Origin: an uncultured Alphaproteobacteria bacterium
Lineage (GTDB): Bacteria > Pseudomonadota > Alphaproteobacteria > CAAHEQ01 > UBA3637
Reading direction: 5' to 3'
Length of the DNA stretch: 64,000 nt
Assembly: GCA_937888725.1 (NCBI GenBank)
Contig: CALARE010000009.1
Coordinates: 9,315-73,314, forward strand
Notes under the pieces: generated by a model
What the model saw: only the letters and a program-made list of their open reading frames with translations
Database searches by the model: none
Told to the model about the DNA's origin: nothing
Translations under genes and position numbers: made by a program
In this document: one piece after another, positions 1-7,567 of the stretch
How the letters are laid out: each line of letters starts with the position of its first letter
How positions within the stretch are numbered: position 1 is the first letter of the stretch

Positions 1-2032
1 TTCTTTAACCTTCATCACCCAGGATTTGTCAAGGTCAGAAGTAATATTTTGCATATAGTTGCCATCTAATGCTACACCAGACTTTTCAACCATCATAAAG
101 GCAAATTTGCTGGCATTAAACATTTTCATCGTCAGCTTTCTACCTTGCTCCATAATCTGTTCTTCAAAAGCTGTATCAATCCCTAATTTAGCACGAGAAG
201 CCCAATAGCGAACAGCATCAGCCGAATGCTTGACCAACAAATCCATTGGTGTAACAACGTTGCCCTTTGATTTACTCATTTTTTTACGATCTGGATCTAA
301 AATAAAACCACTAATCAAAGCTTCATGCCATGGCTCTTTTCCTTCATGCGCAAAAGATTTCATAATCGTATAAAATGCCCAAGTACGGATAATATCATGT
401 GCTTGTGGACGTGCATCAAATGGCAAGCTTAGGTGATGCCCTTCAGGTGCGTGAGCCAAAGCAATTTGTGGTGTGAGCGAACTGGTTGCCCATGTATCCA
501 TCACATCCTTATCCGCGGTGAAACCGTTTGGTTTATCACGCATTTCTTCTGTATAACCAGTTGGAACCATCGTTGATGGGTCAACAGGCAACTGTTCTAA
601 TGAGGCGTAAATCGGATGATCAAAATCAATCATCCCTTCTGCATCAAGTGGGTACCATACAGGGAATGGCACACCAAAAAACCGCTGACGTGAAATGCAC
701 CAATCTTGATTAAGACCTTCAACCCAAGCTTCATAACGAGATTGCATATGTGCAGGTGTCCATTTGATTTTTTGACCCAATTTTAAAAGTTCTTCTTTAT
801 ATTTTAAAATTGAAATAAACCATTGACGAGAAGAAACAAATTCCAATGGAATGTTCCCCTTTTCATAGAATTTAACAGGGTGCATAAGCGGTTTTGGTTC
901 ACCAAGCAAAGCCCCCTCCTCTCTCAACATTTCAACCACTTGAGTTCTGGCATCTTTCACTTTAAGACCAGCCATACGGGCAAAGTTTGCTTTTGCCTTT
1001 TCAACATTTAAGGATACAAATGCCCCTTCACCATAAGTGATATTCATAATTCGACCATCTAAACCAATAATTTGTTTAATTGGAAGACCTGATTGTTTCC
1101 ACCAAGCAACGTCAGCCGCATCACCAAAAGTACAAACCATCATAATACCCGTTCCTTTGTCCATTTCGGCATGTTCTGATGGTACAATTGGAACAGGAAT
1201 GTCAAACAATGGAACAATCGCTTTTTTACCAAAGAAAGGTTTGTAGCGTTCATCATCTGGATGAGCCACAACCGCAATACAAGCGGGCAAAAATTCGGGT
1301 CTTGTTGTTGCAATGGTAAATGTTGTATCACTTCCTTCAACTTTAAACGCAATATCATGGAAGAAACCAGCTGTTTCTCTATCTTCAATTTCCGCTTGTG
1401 CAATGGCTGATTGGAATGTTACATCCCACATCGTTGGAGCTTCAACCGATTTTGCCATCCCTTTTTCAATTAAATCTAAGAATGATTTTTGAGCTTCTTT
1501 AATTGCTTTTGGACCAATAGTTGTATATTTGAGTGACCAGTCATAAGAATGACCGATTTGATGGAAGATATCTTCGAATGCCTTTTCATCCATAGCGGTG
1601 AGTTCTTCACAAGCTTCAATAAAGTTTTGACGCGAAACTTCTTGTCTTTTCCCTTCATTTTTAGGGTTGTGGACAGGTTTAAAATCCTTATCATAAGGGA
1701 TGCCAGGATTACACGCAATATTATAATAATTTTGCACACGACGCTCTGTTGGCAGGCCATTATCATCCCACCCAATTGGATAGAAAATTGATTTTCCCTT
1801 CATACGGTTATAGCGAACCATTACATCTGTTTGGGTGTATGAAAAGATATGCCCAATATGCAAAGACCCAGACACCGTTGGTGGTGGTGTATCAACCACA
1901 AATGTATTGTCACGAGTTGCTGTTTTATCAAAAGCATAAACTTGGTTTTCTTCCCAAAAGCGAATGGCTCTTGTTTCAATCTCGGCTGGGTTAAACTTAT
2001 CATCTAATTTCTTTTCATTTTTATATTGCATG
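1..2032 (-). CDS. valS: Valyl-tRNA synthetase (C-terminus beyond left edge)
   Basis: Class I aminoacyl-tRNA synthetase that charges tRNA-Val with valine. About 677 residues are visible and the reading frame is still open at base 1, so the anticodon-binding C-terminus lies outside the window. HIGH is at residues 58-61, after VVDTPPPTVSG, and KMSKS is near residue 582 in DRKKMSKSKGN. The DDNGLPTERRVQ stretch after the first block resembles the ValS subtype of Rickettsiales and related alphaproteobacteria. The start ATG at 2032 follows AAGGATGAATC, a good ribosome binding site. A sigma70-like promoter precedes it, and a tRNA-Val gene lies just upstream on the other strand. Confidence 0.95.
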
Positions 2033-2067
2033 ATTCATCCTTAAAAAAAATTAAAAAAACTTTTGTT

Positions 2068-2096
2068 ATTTTAACTGAAAGTATTTATAAAATCAA
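2068..2096 (-). promoter_or_regulatory. Promoter of valS
   Basis: Read on the minus strand, TTGATT (2091-2096) and TAAAAT (2068-2073) are separated by exactly 17 bp, and the ATG follows about 35 bp downstream. Confidence 0.6.
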
Positions 2097-2147
2097 GAAC
2101 AATCTTTTAAAAAAAGAAGATAAAATATCAATTTTAAAAATTAACAC

Positions 2148-2176
2148 TTGACAAGCAAGTTAATTAGATATATAAA
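2148..2176 (+). promoter_or_regulatory. Promoter of tRNA-Val
   Basis: Consensus TTGACA (2148-2153), 17 bp spacer, TATAAA (2171-2176). Transcription would begin near 2183, about six bases before the mature tRNA 5' end. Confidence 0.75.
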
Positions 2177-2188
2177 GCAAACAGTTTC

Positions 2189-2265
2189 GGGTGTATAGCT
2201 CAGTTGGTTAGAGCGCTCCGTTCACATCGTAGAGGTCGTTGGTTCGAGTCCAACTACACCCACCA
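2189..2265 (+). tRNA. tRNA-Val (CAC anticodon)
   Basis: A 77-nt cloverleaf: acceptor GGGTGTA pairs with TACACCC, the T-arm is GTTGG-TTCGAGT-CCAAC, and CCA is encoded. The anticodon loop TTCACAT places CAC at 2223-2225, which reads GTG valine codons. The anticodon stem CTCCG/CGTAG has a C-T mismatch at 2218/2230, where a perfect stem would need A at 2218. It is divergent from valS, so synthetase and substrate genes are neighbours. Confidence 0.92.
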
Positions 2266-2270
2266 TTTAA

Positions 2271-2302
2271 AAGCCACTCTTTATGGGTGGCTTATTTTTT
2301 TT
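2271..2302 (+). terminator. Terminator of tRNA-Val
   Basis: Stem AAGCCAC/GTGGCTT (2271-2277 with 2287-2293) followed by a T-run. Confidence 0.8.
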
Positions 2303-2318
2303 ATGTTAAATGCTTTGT

Positions 2319-2858
2319 TTAATCCCAAGGAATAAGGGTTGTATTTTGAATTTCCAAATGTTGATATGATTTTTGATATTCGCCCAAATCAAATATGTGC
2401 GGATACTTTTTTAAATAAAGCATCATTCTGATAGCACCCCCATGCGTCACAATAAGGGTGTCTTCATCTCTATCTAATTCGTAAAAAAATGAATGAATCC
2501 GTTCATAGATTTTAGCAAAGGATTCAGCATTGATTTTTTCAGGCGTGTTGTTAAACATCTCCCACATCTCAAGAGGGATATCCTTTTTTATCAATCCTTC
2601 AATATCACCATAGCCAATCTCACGCAATCGTTTATCAAATAAAAGTGGGACATTCAGGTACGAATTAATAATTTCAGCCGTTTGTCTAGCTCGTTTTAAA
2701 TCAGATGAAATAATTTTATTAATACCTTTTTTTACAATTTGTTGTGCCAAATTATGTGCATCAGCTATCCCCTTTTGATTAAGCATGATATCTGTTTGTC
2801 CTTGCATTCGACCCATCAAATTCCAATCTGTCTGCCCATGCCTTACTAAATAAATCAT
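2319..2858 (-). CDS. Histidine phosphatase family protein (phosphoglycerate mutase-like)
   Basis: A 179-residue member of the histidine phosphatase (branch 1) superfamily, which removes phosphate through a phosphohistidine intermediate. The catalytic LVRHGQTDWN is at the very N-terminus, the second Arg region is SDLKRARQTAE, the acid is in REIGYGDIEG, and the second catalytic His lies in LIVTHGGAIR. The length fits small phosphatases such as CobC or GpmB-type proteins, not true glycolytic GpmA, but the substrate cannot be read from sequence. The start at 2858 is chosen because GAGGGGTGT directly precedes this ATG and because the protein then begins with the conserved RHG strand. An upstream in-frame start would add an atypical 15-residue lead. 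Confidence 0.85.
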   Translation of the reverse strand: MIYLVRHGQTDWNLMGRMQGQTDIMLNQKGIADAHNLAQQIVKKGINKIISSDLKRARQTAEIINSYLNVPLLFDKRLREIGYGDIEGLIKKDIPLEMWEMFNNTPEKINAESFAKIYERIHSFFYELDRDEDTLIVTHGGAIRMMLYLKKYPHIFDLGEYQKSYQHLEIQNTTLIPWD

Positions 2859-2930
2859 ACACCCCTCAAATTTAACAAATATTTTTTTTAAAAACGACAC
2901 CACAATTTCACGGTTAGCATATTATTTTAA

Positions 2931-4472
2931 TTAGTCACCATTTTGACGAGATGTTTCTTTTTTAAGAGAAACTCCTTGATTAGAAAGGATTGTTCTTTCA
3001 TTTTGATGAATAAGTCTGGCAATTTCAACACCTAAATCCACATCATATCCATCTCGTGAATTTTGAATAACAAAAAAGGCAACGTCCATTGCATTTATTC
3101 CTTTTTCACTTATAACAGTTGCTCCTTTATCCAACAACAATTGAACCATCTCTTTATTGAGCATATAGACAGCACTTGTCAAAGGCGTATCGCCACTTTC
3201 ATTAACGTAATTTACATCAGCCCCTTTTTCAATCAATAATTTTGCAAAATTGGTTTGCCCTTCCATAATAGCAACTTGCAATGCTGAATAATGTGGCTCC
3301 TCTAAAATTTTTGCATTCACGCTTGCCCCTTTTTCAATCAATTCTTCAGCATGCTTTATGTTTTTTGTTCTAATTAAGTTAATCAATTCAGCATTTAGAT
3401 GCGGTTTTATATCAACATCTTTAAATTGACCCTCATTTTCCAAAAAAGATTCAATTTGCTTATGTCCATTTTTTCGAGCAATGTAAAGTGCACTATCAAC
3501 ACTATACGCATCTAACCAATCAACCAAAATTTCTGTTAAAGATTGGTTGCCGTTTTCAGCGGCATAATACAATGCATTATTGTTCAATTTATCAACAATT
3601 TTCCTTTCAGCACCCACCTCTAACAAATGTTTAACCAAATGTTCATGCCCATTTTTTGTTGCCACAATTAACGGTGTTTGACCGTCTTTATCCATCACAT
3701 TTGGGTCAATTTTTTTATCCAGCAAAAAATCGACCCCTTCTTGCCAACCCATTTGAGAAGCCAAAACAAGAGCGGGTGTTCCATTTTTATCAAATGCCAT
3801 TGGGTGAACACCTTTTTTAATTTGTTCTGCCATAAGATTTAAATTCTTCTCTCTCACAGCTGATGTAAACGTTTGATATTCTGTCTGCATTTGTTTTAAA
3901 AAGTCGACAAGTTCCCTATTTTGAGTTTTTGTAGCACACTCAATAACATCATAATGATGCACCTCACACCCAAAATAAGTTAAGACAGGGTTACCATGAA
4001 TCACATGGAAAATATTTGCCCCTTGATTTAAAAGGGACTTTACCGCATCAATATCTCCTTCTTCAGCCAGATGACAAAGATCATAATCAAGATGAGATTG
4101 TGAATAACAATCCCATATCGGTTGCGGTGAAATGGCACCCCCAATTTTTATCAAATTTTCAACCTTTTGAATCTGTTTTTTAATCCCTTTCACATGGCAA
4201 GCTTCGCAAGTAGACAAGCAACGGTTTAAAATATCTAAACAGGTATGGCCAGCATTATCTTTTATCATAACACTTGCCCCATAACGCACCAACATATCAA
4301 ATGCAAGAAAATACCCATTTTCAAGAGCAAGCATGACAGCTGTTTTACCCTCTTTATTTTGCACATTTTTATCAGCCCCTAGATTGAGAGCATAGGCTAC
4401 AAAGTTTGGGTCACCTCTTGAAACAGCATTTAACAAAAGTTGATTGTTTTCTTCTTGACTTCTTTGGTCCAT
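2931..4472 (-). CDS. Ankyrin-repeat protein, 513 residues
   Basis: Built almost entirely of ankyrin repeats, about ten 33-residue units; clear examples include DKDGQTPLIVATKNGHEHL and ESGDTPLTSAVYMLNKEMV. Ankyrin arrays are protein-binding scaffolds; in host-associated alphaproteobacteria they are often secreted effectors, but no secretion signal or enzymatic domain is visible here. A Cys/His-containing insert (CLSTCEACH, about residues 90-100) interrupts the array. The start at 4472 has a near-perfect site, AAGGAGGATATC before ATG. The longer open frame upstream encodes an unrelated hydrophobic stretch overlapping the divergent promoter and is rejected. It is divergent from the papain-like gene at 4633. 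Confidence 0.88.
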   Translation of the reverse strand: MDQRSQEENNQLLLNAVSRGDPNFVAYALNLGADKNVQNKEGKTAVMLALENGYFLAFDMLVRYGASVMIKDNAGHTCLDILNRCLSTCEACHVKGIKKQIQKVENLIKIGGAISPQPIWDCYSQSHLDYDLCHLAEEGDIDAVKSLLNQGANIFHVIHGNPVLTYFGCEVHHYDVIECATKTQNRELVDFLKQMQTEYQTFTSAVREKNLNLMAEQIKKGVHPMAFDKNGTPALVLASQMGWQEGVDFLLDKKIDPNVMDKDGQTPLIVATKNGHEHLVKHLLEVGAERKIVDKLNNNALYYAAENGNQSLTEILVDWLDAYSVDSALYIARKNGHKQIESFLENEGQFKDVDIKPHLNAELINLIRTKNIKHAEELIEKGASVNAKILEEPHYSALQVAIMEGQTNFAKLLIEKGADVNYVNESGDTPLTSAVYMLNKEMVQLLLDKGATVISEKGINAMDVAFFVIQNSRDGYDVDLGVEIARLIHQNERTILSNQGVSLKKETSRQNGD

Positions 4473-4572
4473 GATATCCTCCTTACTCACCAAAAAAATA
4501 TTAACTATACTAAGGCATATTTTGATACAAAAATCAAGAAAAATATCCTTTTTAACCAATATTATTTTTTTG

Positions 4573-4601
4573 TTTACTTTTTTTAAAAAATATTGTATAA
4601 T
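4573..4601 (+). promoter_or_regulatory. Promoter of the 4633 gene
   Basis: TTTACT (4573-4578), 17 bp, then perfect TATAAT (4596-4601); an ATG with a GGAGGG site follows 31 bp later. Confidence 0.6.
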
Positions 4602-4632
4602 AAAATCGTATTCATTTATTATGGAGGGTACC

Positions 4633-5538
4633 ATGACAATAAATACAACGAATACACATATACTTAAACCACTTCCCAAAAGAAAAGAGCATTTTTTTGG
4701 CAGATGGATAAAAAGGGCATGGAATTTTATCCCAAGTGTAAAGGCTGTCACAAAAGGTGTTAAATATGTGTTTAAAAAATTTGTTACCCAAACAAAAAAA
4801 GGGATAAATACCAATGAGATAAAACAACTCGTCAAAAGCATTTTTAAAACATTAACAGCTTTTGCCTCTTATCCTATTAAATCCGTTCAAAAAACAGCTA
4901 ATCATTGTCCATTGGATGAAAAGCCTATGATCATTAAAATTGAATCAAATGCTTCACAAAATAGACATTTTCATGGTGGTGCCTATTATGATGGGATTGC
5001 TGTGGACAGCGATGGACGAGGCAATAATGGTACACCTGATGGCAAGATGGAAGCCCCTGTTGATACAAAAGCGACTTATTTTATTCTCTATCCTTCAAAA
5101 TTAGGGTTAGATACAAAAAAATTAAAACAAGCTTTTCAAATTGAATCACAAAAACAAGGCGATTATGATTTTTACATTAATAATTGCATTAATCATGTTA
5201 TCCGACCGCTCCAACAAGCGGGTGCCAAAATTGATTTTGGTGAAATTGCAACACCCAAAGAATTGTGTATTTGGTGCGATAGCGTTTGTCTAAATGGGGC
5301 TGGTTTTTGCTTAAATGAGACAGAATATCAAAAGCTTTTAACACAGCTTGAAGCAAAAGAACATAATAAACAAATCATTGAAAAACTTTATGCCTTTTCA
5401 AAATTAAAAGCTGAAATGAAACAAGTAAAACCTTATGCTATGGCTCAGATTGAAATCCCACAAGCAAAAACACACATTCATAAACAAGGGATTAAAATTC
5501 GACCCTATCAAAGAAAAGAACATGCTCTTTGTGCATAA
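4633..5538 (+). CDS. Putative permuted papain-like (NlpC/LRAT-type) hydrolase, effector candidate
   Basis: A 301-residue protein not assigned to a named family. Residues 1-90 are basic and helix-rich. Residues 111-205 contain NRHFHGGAYYDG (His114) followed by YDFYINNCINHV and PLQQAG (Cys185). A His block before an NC-x-x-H/V Cys block is the order seen in circularly permuted papain-fold enzymes (LRAT, YaeF-like, some amidase effectors), so Cys185 and His114 are candidate catalytic residues; this is inference. A C-rich stretch CIWCDSVCLNGAGFC follows. The ATG at 4633 follows GGAGGGTACC and lies downstream of a clear promoter, so the upstream in-frame extension is rejected. Divergent from the ankyrin gene. 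Confidence 0.75.
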   Translation: MTINTTNTHILKPLPKRKEHFFGRWIKRAWNFIPSVKAVTKGVKYVFKKFVTQTKKGINTNEIKQLVKSIFKTLTAFASYPIKSVQKTANHCPLDEKPMIIKIESNASQNRHFHGGAYYDGIAVDSDGRGNNGTPDGKMEAPVDTKATYFILYPSKLGLDTKKLKQAFQIESQKQGDYDFYINNCINHVIRPLQQAGAKIDFGEIATPKELCIWCDSVCLNGAGFCLNETEYQKLLTQLEAKEHNKQIIEKLYAFSKLKAEMKQVKPYAMAQIEIPQAKTHIHKQGIKIRPYQRKEHALCA

Positions 5539-5550
5539 GAAAAACAATAA

Positions 5551-5580
5551 AAAAGTCATCTTTTTAGATGGCTTTTTTTC
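5551..5580 (+). terminator. Terminator after the papain-like gene
   Basis: Stem GTCATCT/AGATGGC (5555-5561 with 5566-5572) followed by seven T. From here to the bcp promoter (5581-5816) no gene is supported. Confidence 0.7.
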
Positions 5581-5816
5581 TGCAACAAAAAGAATGGTTG
5601 CAAATTTAGAAATAGATTGTCACAATAAAACAAAAAGATTCTTGTATTTTAGAAACGTTAAAAAAGATTTATCACCATACAAACACAATAAATCAATTTA
5701 TGATTGAATCTTATGCGTATCTTGTTCAAAATGAAAAAGAAATTAGAAAACAAATGCCTTAAATTCCATCATTTTTCCATAAAATAGATATTCCATTAAA
5801 TTTTATAAATTTGGCA

Positions 5817-5845
5817 TTGATAATTAAACTTTGTTACACTATATT
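5817..5845 (+). promoter_or_regulatory. Promoter of bcp
   Basis: TTGATA (5817-5822), 17 bp, TATATT (5840-5845). Confidence 0.55.
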
Positions 5846-5869
5846 TAAAATATAACAAAAGGAGATAAA

Positions 5870-6319
5870 ATGGAAAATATCAAATTACAAGGAATTGATA
5901 AAAACGGGGTTGAAAAAGAGTTTTCTCTATCAGATTTTAAAGGGGAAAAAGTGATTTTATATTTTTATCCAAAGGATAATACTTCTGGTTGTACGGCTGA
6001 GGCCTGTTCTTTTCGAGATAATATGAATAGATTGCTGAAATATGCAACGGTTATTGGTGTTAGTCCTGATAGCATCAAAAGCCATCAAAAATTTAAAGAA
6101 AATCAAAACCTTAATTTCACACTTTTGTCTGATCCAGAGCATAAGCTAGCCTTACAATTTGGTGTATGGGTTGAAAAATCAATGTATGGTCGCAAGTATA
6201 TGGGGATTGAAAGATCCACCTTTGTGTTAGATGAAAACTTAAATACCATCAAAGAATGGCACAAAGTTAACGTAAAAGGCCATGTGGACGAGATTCTTGC
6301 TTTTTTAACAAAAAAATAA
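5870..6319 (+). CDS. bcp: Thioredoxin-dependent peroxiredoxin, Bcp/PrxQ type
   Basis: A 149-residue cytoplasmic peroxidase that reduces hydrogen peroxide and organic hydroperoxides using thioredoxin. The peroxidatic Cys41 lies in DNTSGCTAEACSFRD, with resolving Cys46 five residues on, the intramolecular pair typical of atypical 2-Cys PrxQ proteins. The conserved LYFYPKD precedes it and ERSTFVLDE follows near residue 115. Length is normal for the family. The start is fixed by AAAAGGAGATAAA before ATG. It has its own promoter and is monocistronic; the next gene converges from the other strand four bases after its stop. Confidence 0.95.
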   Translation: MENIKLQGIDKNGVEKEFSLSDFKGEKVILYFYPKDNTSGCTAEACSFRDNMNRLLKYATVIGVSPDSIKSHQKFKENQNLNFTLLSDPEHKLALQFGVWVEKSMYGRKYMGIERSTFVLDENLNTIKEWHKVNVKGHVDEILAFLTKK

Positions 6320-6323
6320 GTTA

Positions 6324-7292
6324 TCAAACTTGATTAATTGATTTTTCAACACCTTTTTTGAGGGTATTCATACATTTAGTAATCATTTTATTGAGCTTTG
6401 TTTCTTGCAAATCAATCCGTTGTTCTTTTGAAAAAAGGGCATATCCTGCGCTTGTAAAAACAGCTGGTTTGATTTGGCCTTCTTTCATCCAATAGCGAAT
6501 GGTTGAAACAGGTACCTTGCAAATTTCAGCAAACTTTGAAATGGTGAGTAGTTCATCTTTTTCTGCAATTTCAACAGGATTATTTAACATCATTTGAAAA
6601 GAACGCTTTAAGGCTTGATTCATAAACATATGGTATGTATCAATCCGCCCCTTTGATTGATAAATTTCCAATACCTCAAAAAACCGTTTTTTATCAATCG
6701 TCCTTAACAATAATGGGCAATAGCCATTTTTAAGCAGTAAAACACTTAATAAAATAAATGCGACATAAAAATTCCCCCGCTTAAACGGAGCTATTGTTAA
6801 AAATTTGTTATAAATTTCAAATATATTGGCAAGAGCGTTCGTATCTTTTTTTTGTATAAGTAAATCAAGTGCTTTCATCTCAGCCATAATTGCAGAGGGA
6901 ATAATCGTTTTTAATTTCAAATTTGGATATTGCTCTCTTGATTTACGATATTGCCCTGCCTCTCCTTCAATTCTATCAAAAATCATTTGATGTATTTTTT
7001 TCATAAAAAAGGAATCAATAACCACTTTTTTATAATTTTCAAAAACAAAATCAAGCGTTTCATTCAGTTGAAATAATAATAAATAATCATGAAAGGATTT
7101 GCCACCTGCCGTTTCATTTTGATGAATAAAAAGTTCAATTTCTTGACGTGAAAAAGACCCCTCCTCCACCATATTTAGCATACAAGAAAGTTCCGTTTTA
7201 ATGTACAATTTTAAGCGGTTAAACGCTTTTTTATCTTTTAAAATAATACTCAACGACAAACGTTCTTTATTAAATTTATGATTATAATTCAA
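6324..7292 (-). CDS. Catalytically degenerate Fic-domain protein fused to a MerR-type DNA-binding domain
   Basis: 322 residues. The N-terminal half is a Fic fold: the Fic_N-like segment around residues 47-80 (SRQEIELFIHQNETAGGKSF) and GQYRKSRE at 113-120 are characteristic. Active Fic proteins carry HPFxxGNGR; here the equivalent is IAPFKRGNFY at 167-176, so the catalytic His is Ala168 and the GR pair is Phe-Tyr. AMP transfer is therefore not expected. Residues 250-285 are a MerR-like helix-turn-helix (ISKFAEICKVPVSTIRYWMK). I infer a transcription regulator that reuses a dead Fic fold, perhaps for ligand binding. The start is TTG at 7292 after CGGGGGCTATACT; no ATG occurs before residue 38. 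Its promoter overlaps a palindromic box, suggesting autoregulation. Confidence 0.8.
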   Translation of the reverse strand: MNYNHKFNKERLSLSIILKDKKAFNRLKLYIKTELSCMLNMVEEGSFSRQEIELFIHQNETAGGKSFHDYLLLFQLNETLDFVFENYKKVVIDSFFMKKIHQMIFDRIEGEAGQYRKSREQYPNLKLKTIIPSAIMAEMKALDLLIQKKDTNALANIFEIYNKFLTIAPFKRGNFYVAFILLSVLLLKNGYCPLLLRTIDKKRFFEVLEIYQSKGRIDTYHMFMNQALKRSFQMMLNNPVEIAEKDELLTISKFAEICKVPVSTIRYWMKEGQIKPAVFTSAGYALFSKEQRIDLQETKLNKMITKCMNTLKKGVEKSINQV

Positions 7293-7306
7293 AGTATAGC
7301 CCCCGC

Positions 7307-7357
7307 TTTATAGTTTTATTATTTTTATAACTATAAACATTTTTTTAAATATATCAA
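7307..7357 (-). promoter_or_regulatory. Promoter of the Fic-MerR gene with operator-like CTATAA boxes
   Basis: On the minus strand TTGATA (7352-7357) and TATAGT (7330-7335) are 16 bp apart. The -10 lies inside CTATAA (7331-7336), and its inverted copy TTATAG is at 7308-7313. This is an inferred autoregulatory operator. Confidence 0.5.
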
Positions 7358-7388
7358 GCAAAAAATAATGGTTTTGTATTTTTTTAAA

Positions 7389-7402
7389 CTATAAAGTTAT
7401 AG
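7389..7402. promoter_or_regulatory. Perfect 14-bp palindrome CTATAA-AG-TTATAG
   Basis: Third occurrence of the same CTATAA half-site within 100 bp. It lies immediately before a plus-strand TATAAT (7404-7409) that has no obvious gene downstream. The rest of 7403-7520 shows nothing else that I can support. Confidence 0.5.
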
Positions 7403-7520
7403 ATATAATAAAATGATGCCTTATCATTTATTTTTTTTATCCTATTTTTTATCATTCAAGGGTTATATCGCATACCCATTCTTGCCCATGTCAGCCGTGT
7501 TATTTGCATTTTATGGCATA

Positions 7521-7553
7521 AAAAAACAAGGAGCAAATGCCCCTTGTTTTTTT
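7521..7553 (-). terminator. Terminator of the trimeric adhesin operon
   Basis: Hairpin with ACAAGG/CCTTGT arms around a GC-rich loop (7526-7546), flanked by A-run and T-run so it could work in both directions; it sits just after the adhesin stop codon. Confidence 0.75.
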
Positions 7554-7567
7554 GTTTTTGTTTCGGA

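Noticed and set aside
4471..4632. In-frame upstream extension of the papain-like gene
   Set aside because: It contains the promoter and has no ribosome site; the GGAGGG before 4633 decides the start.
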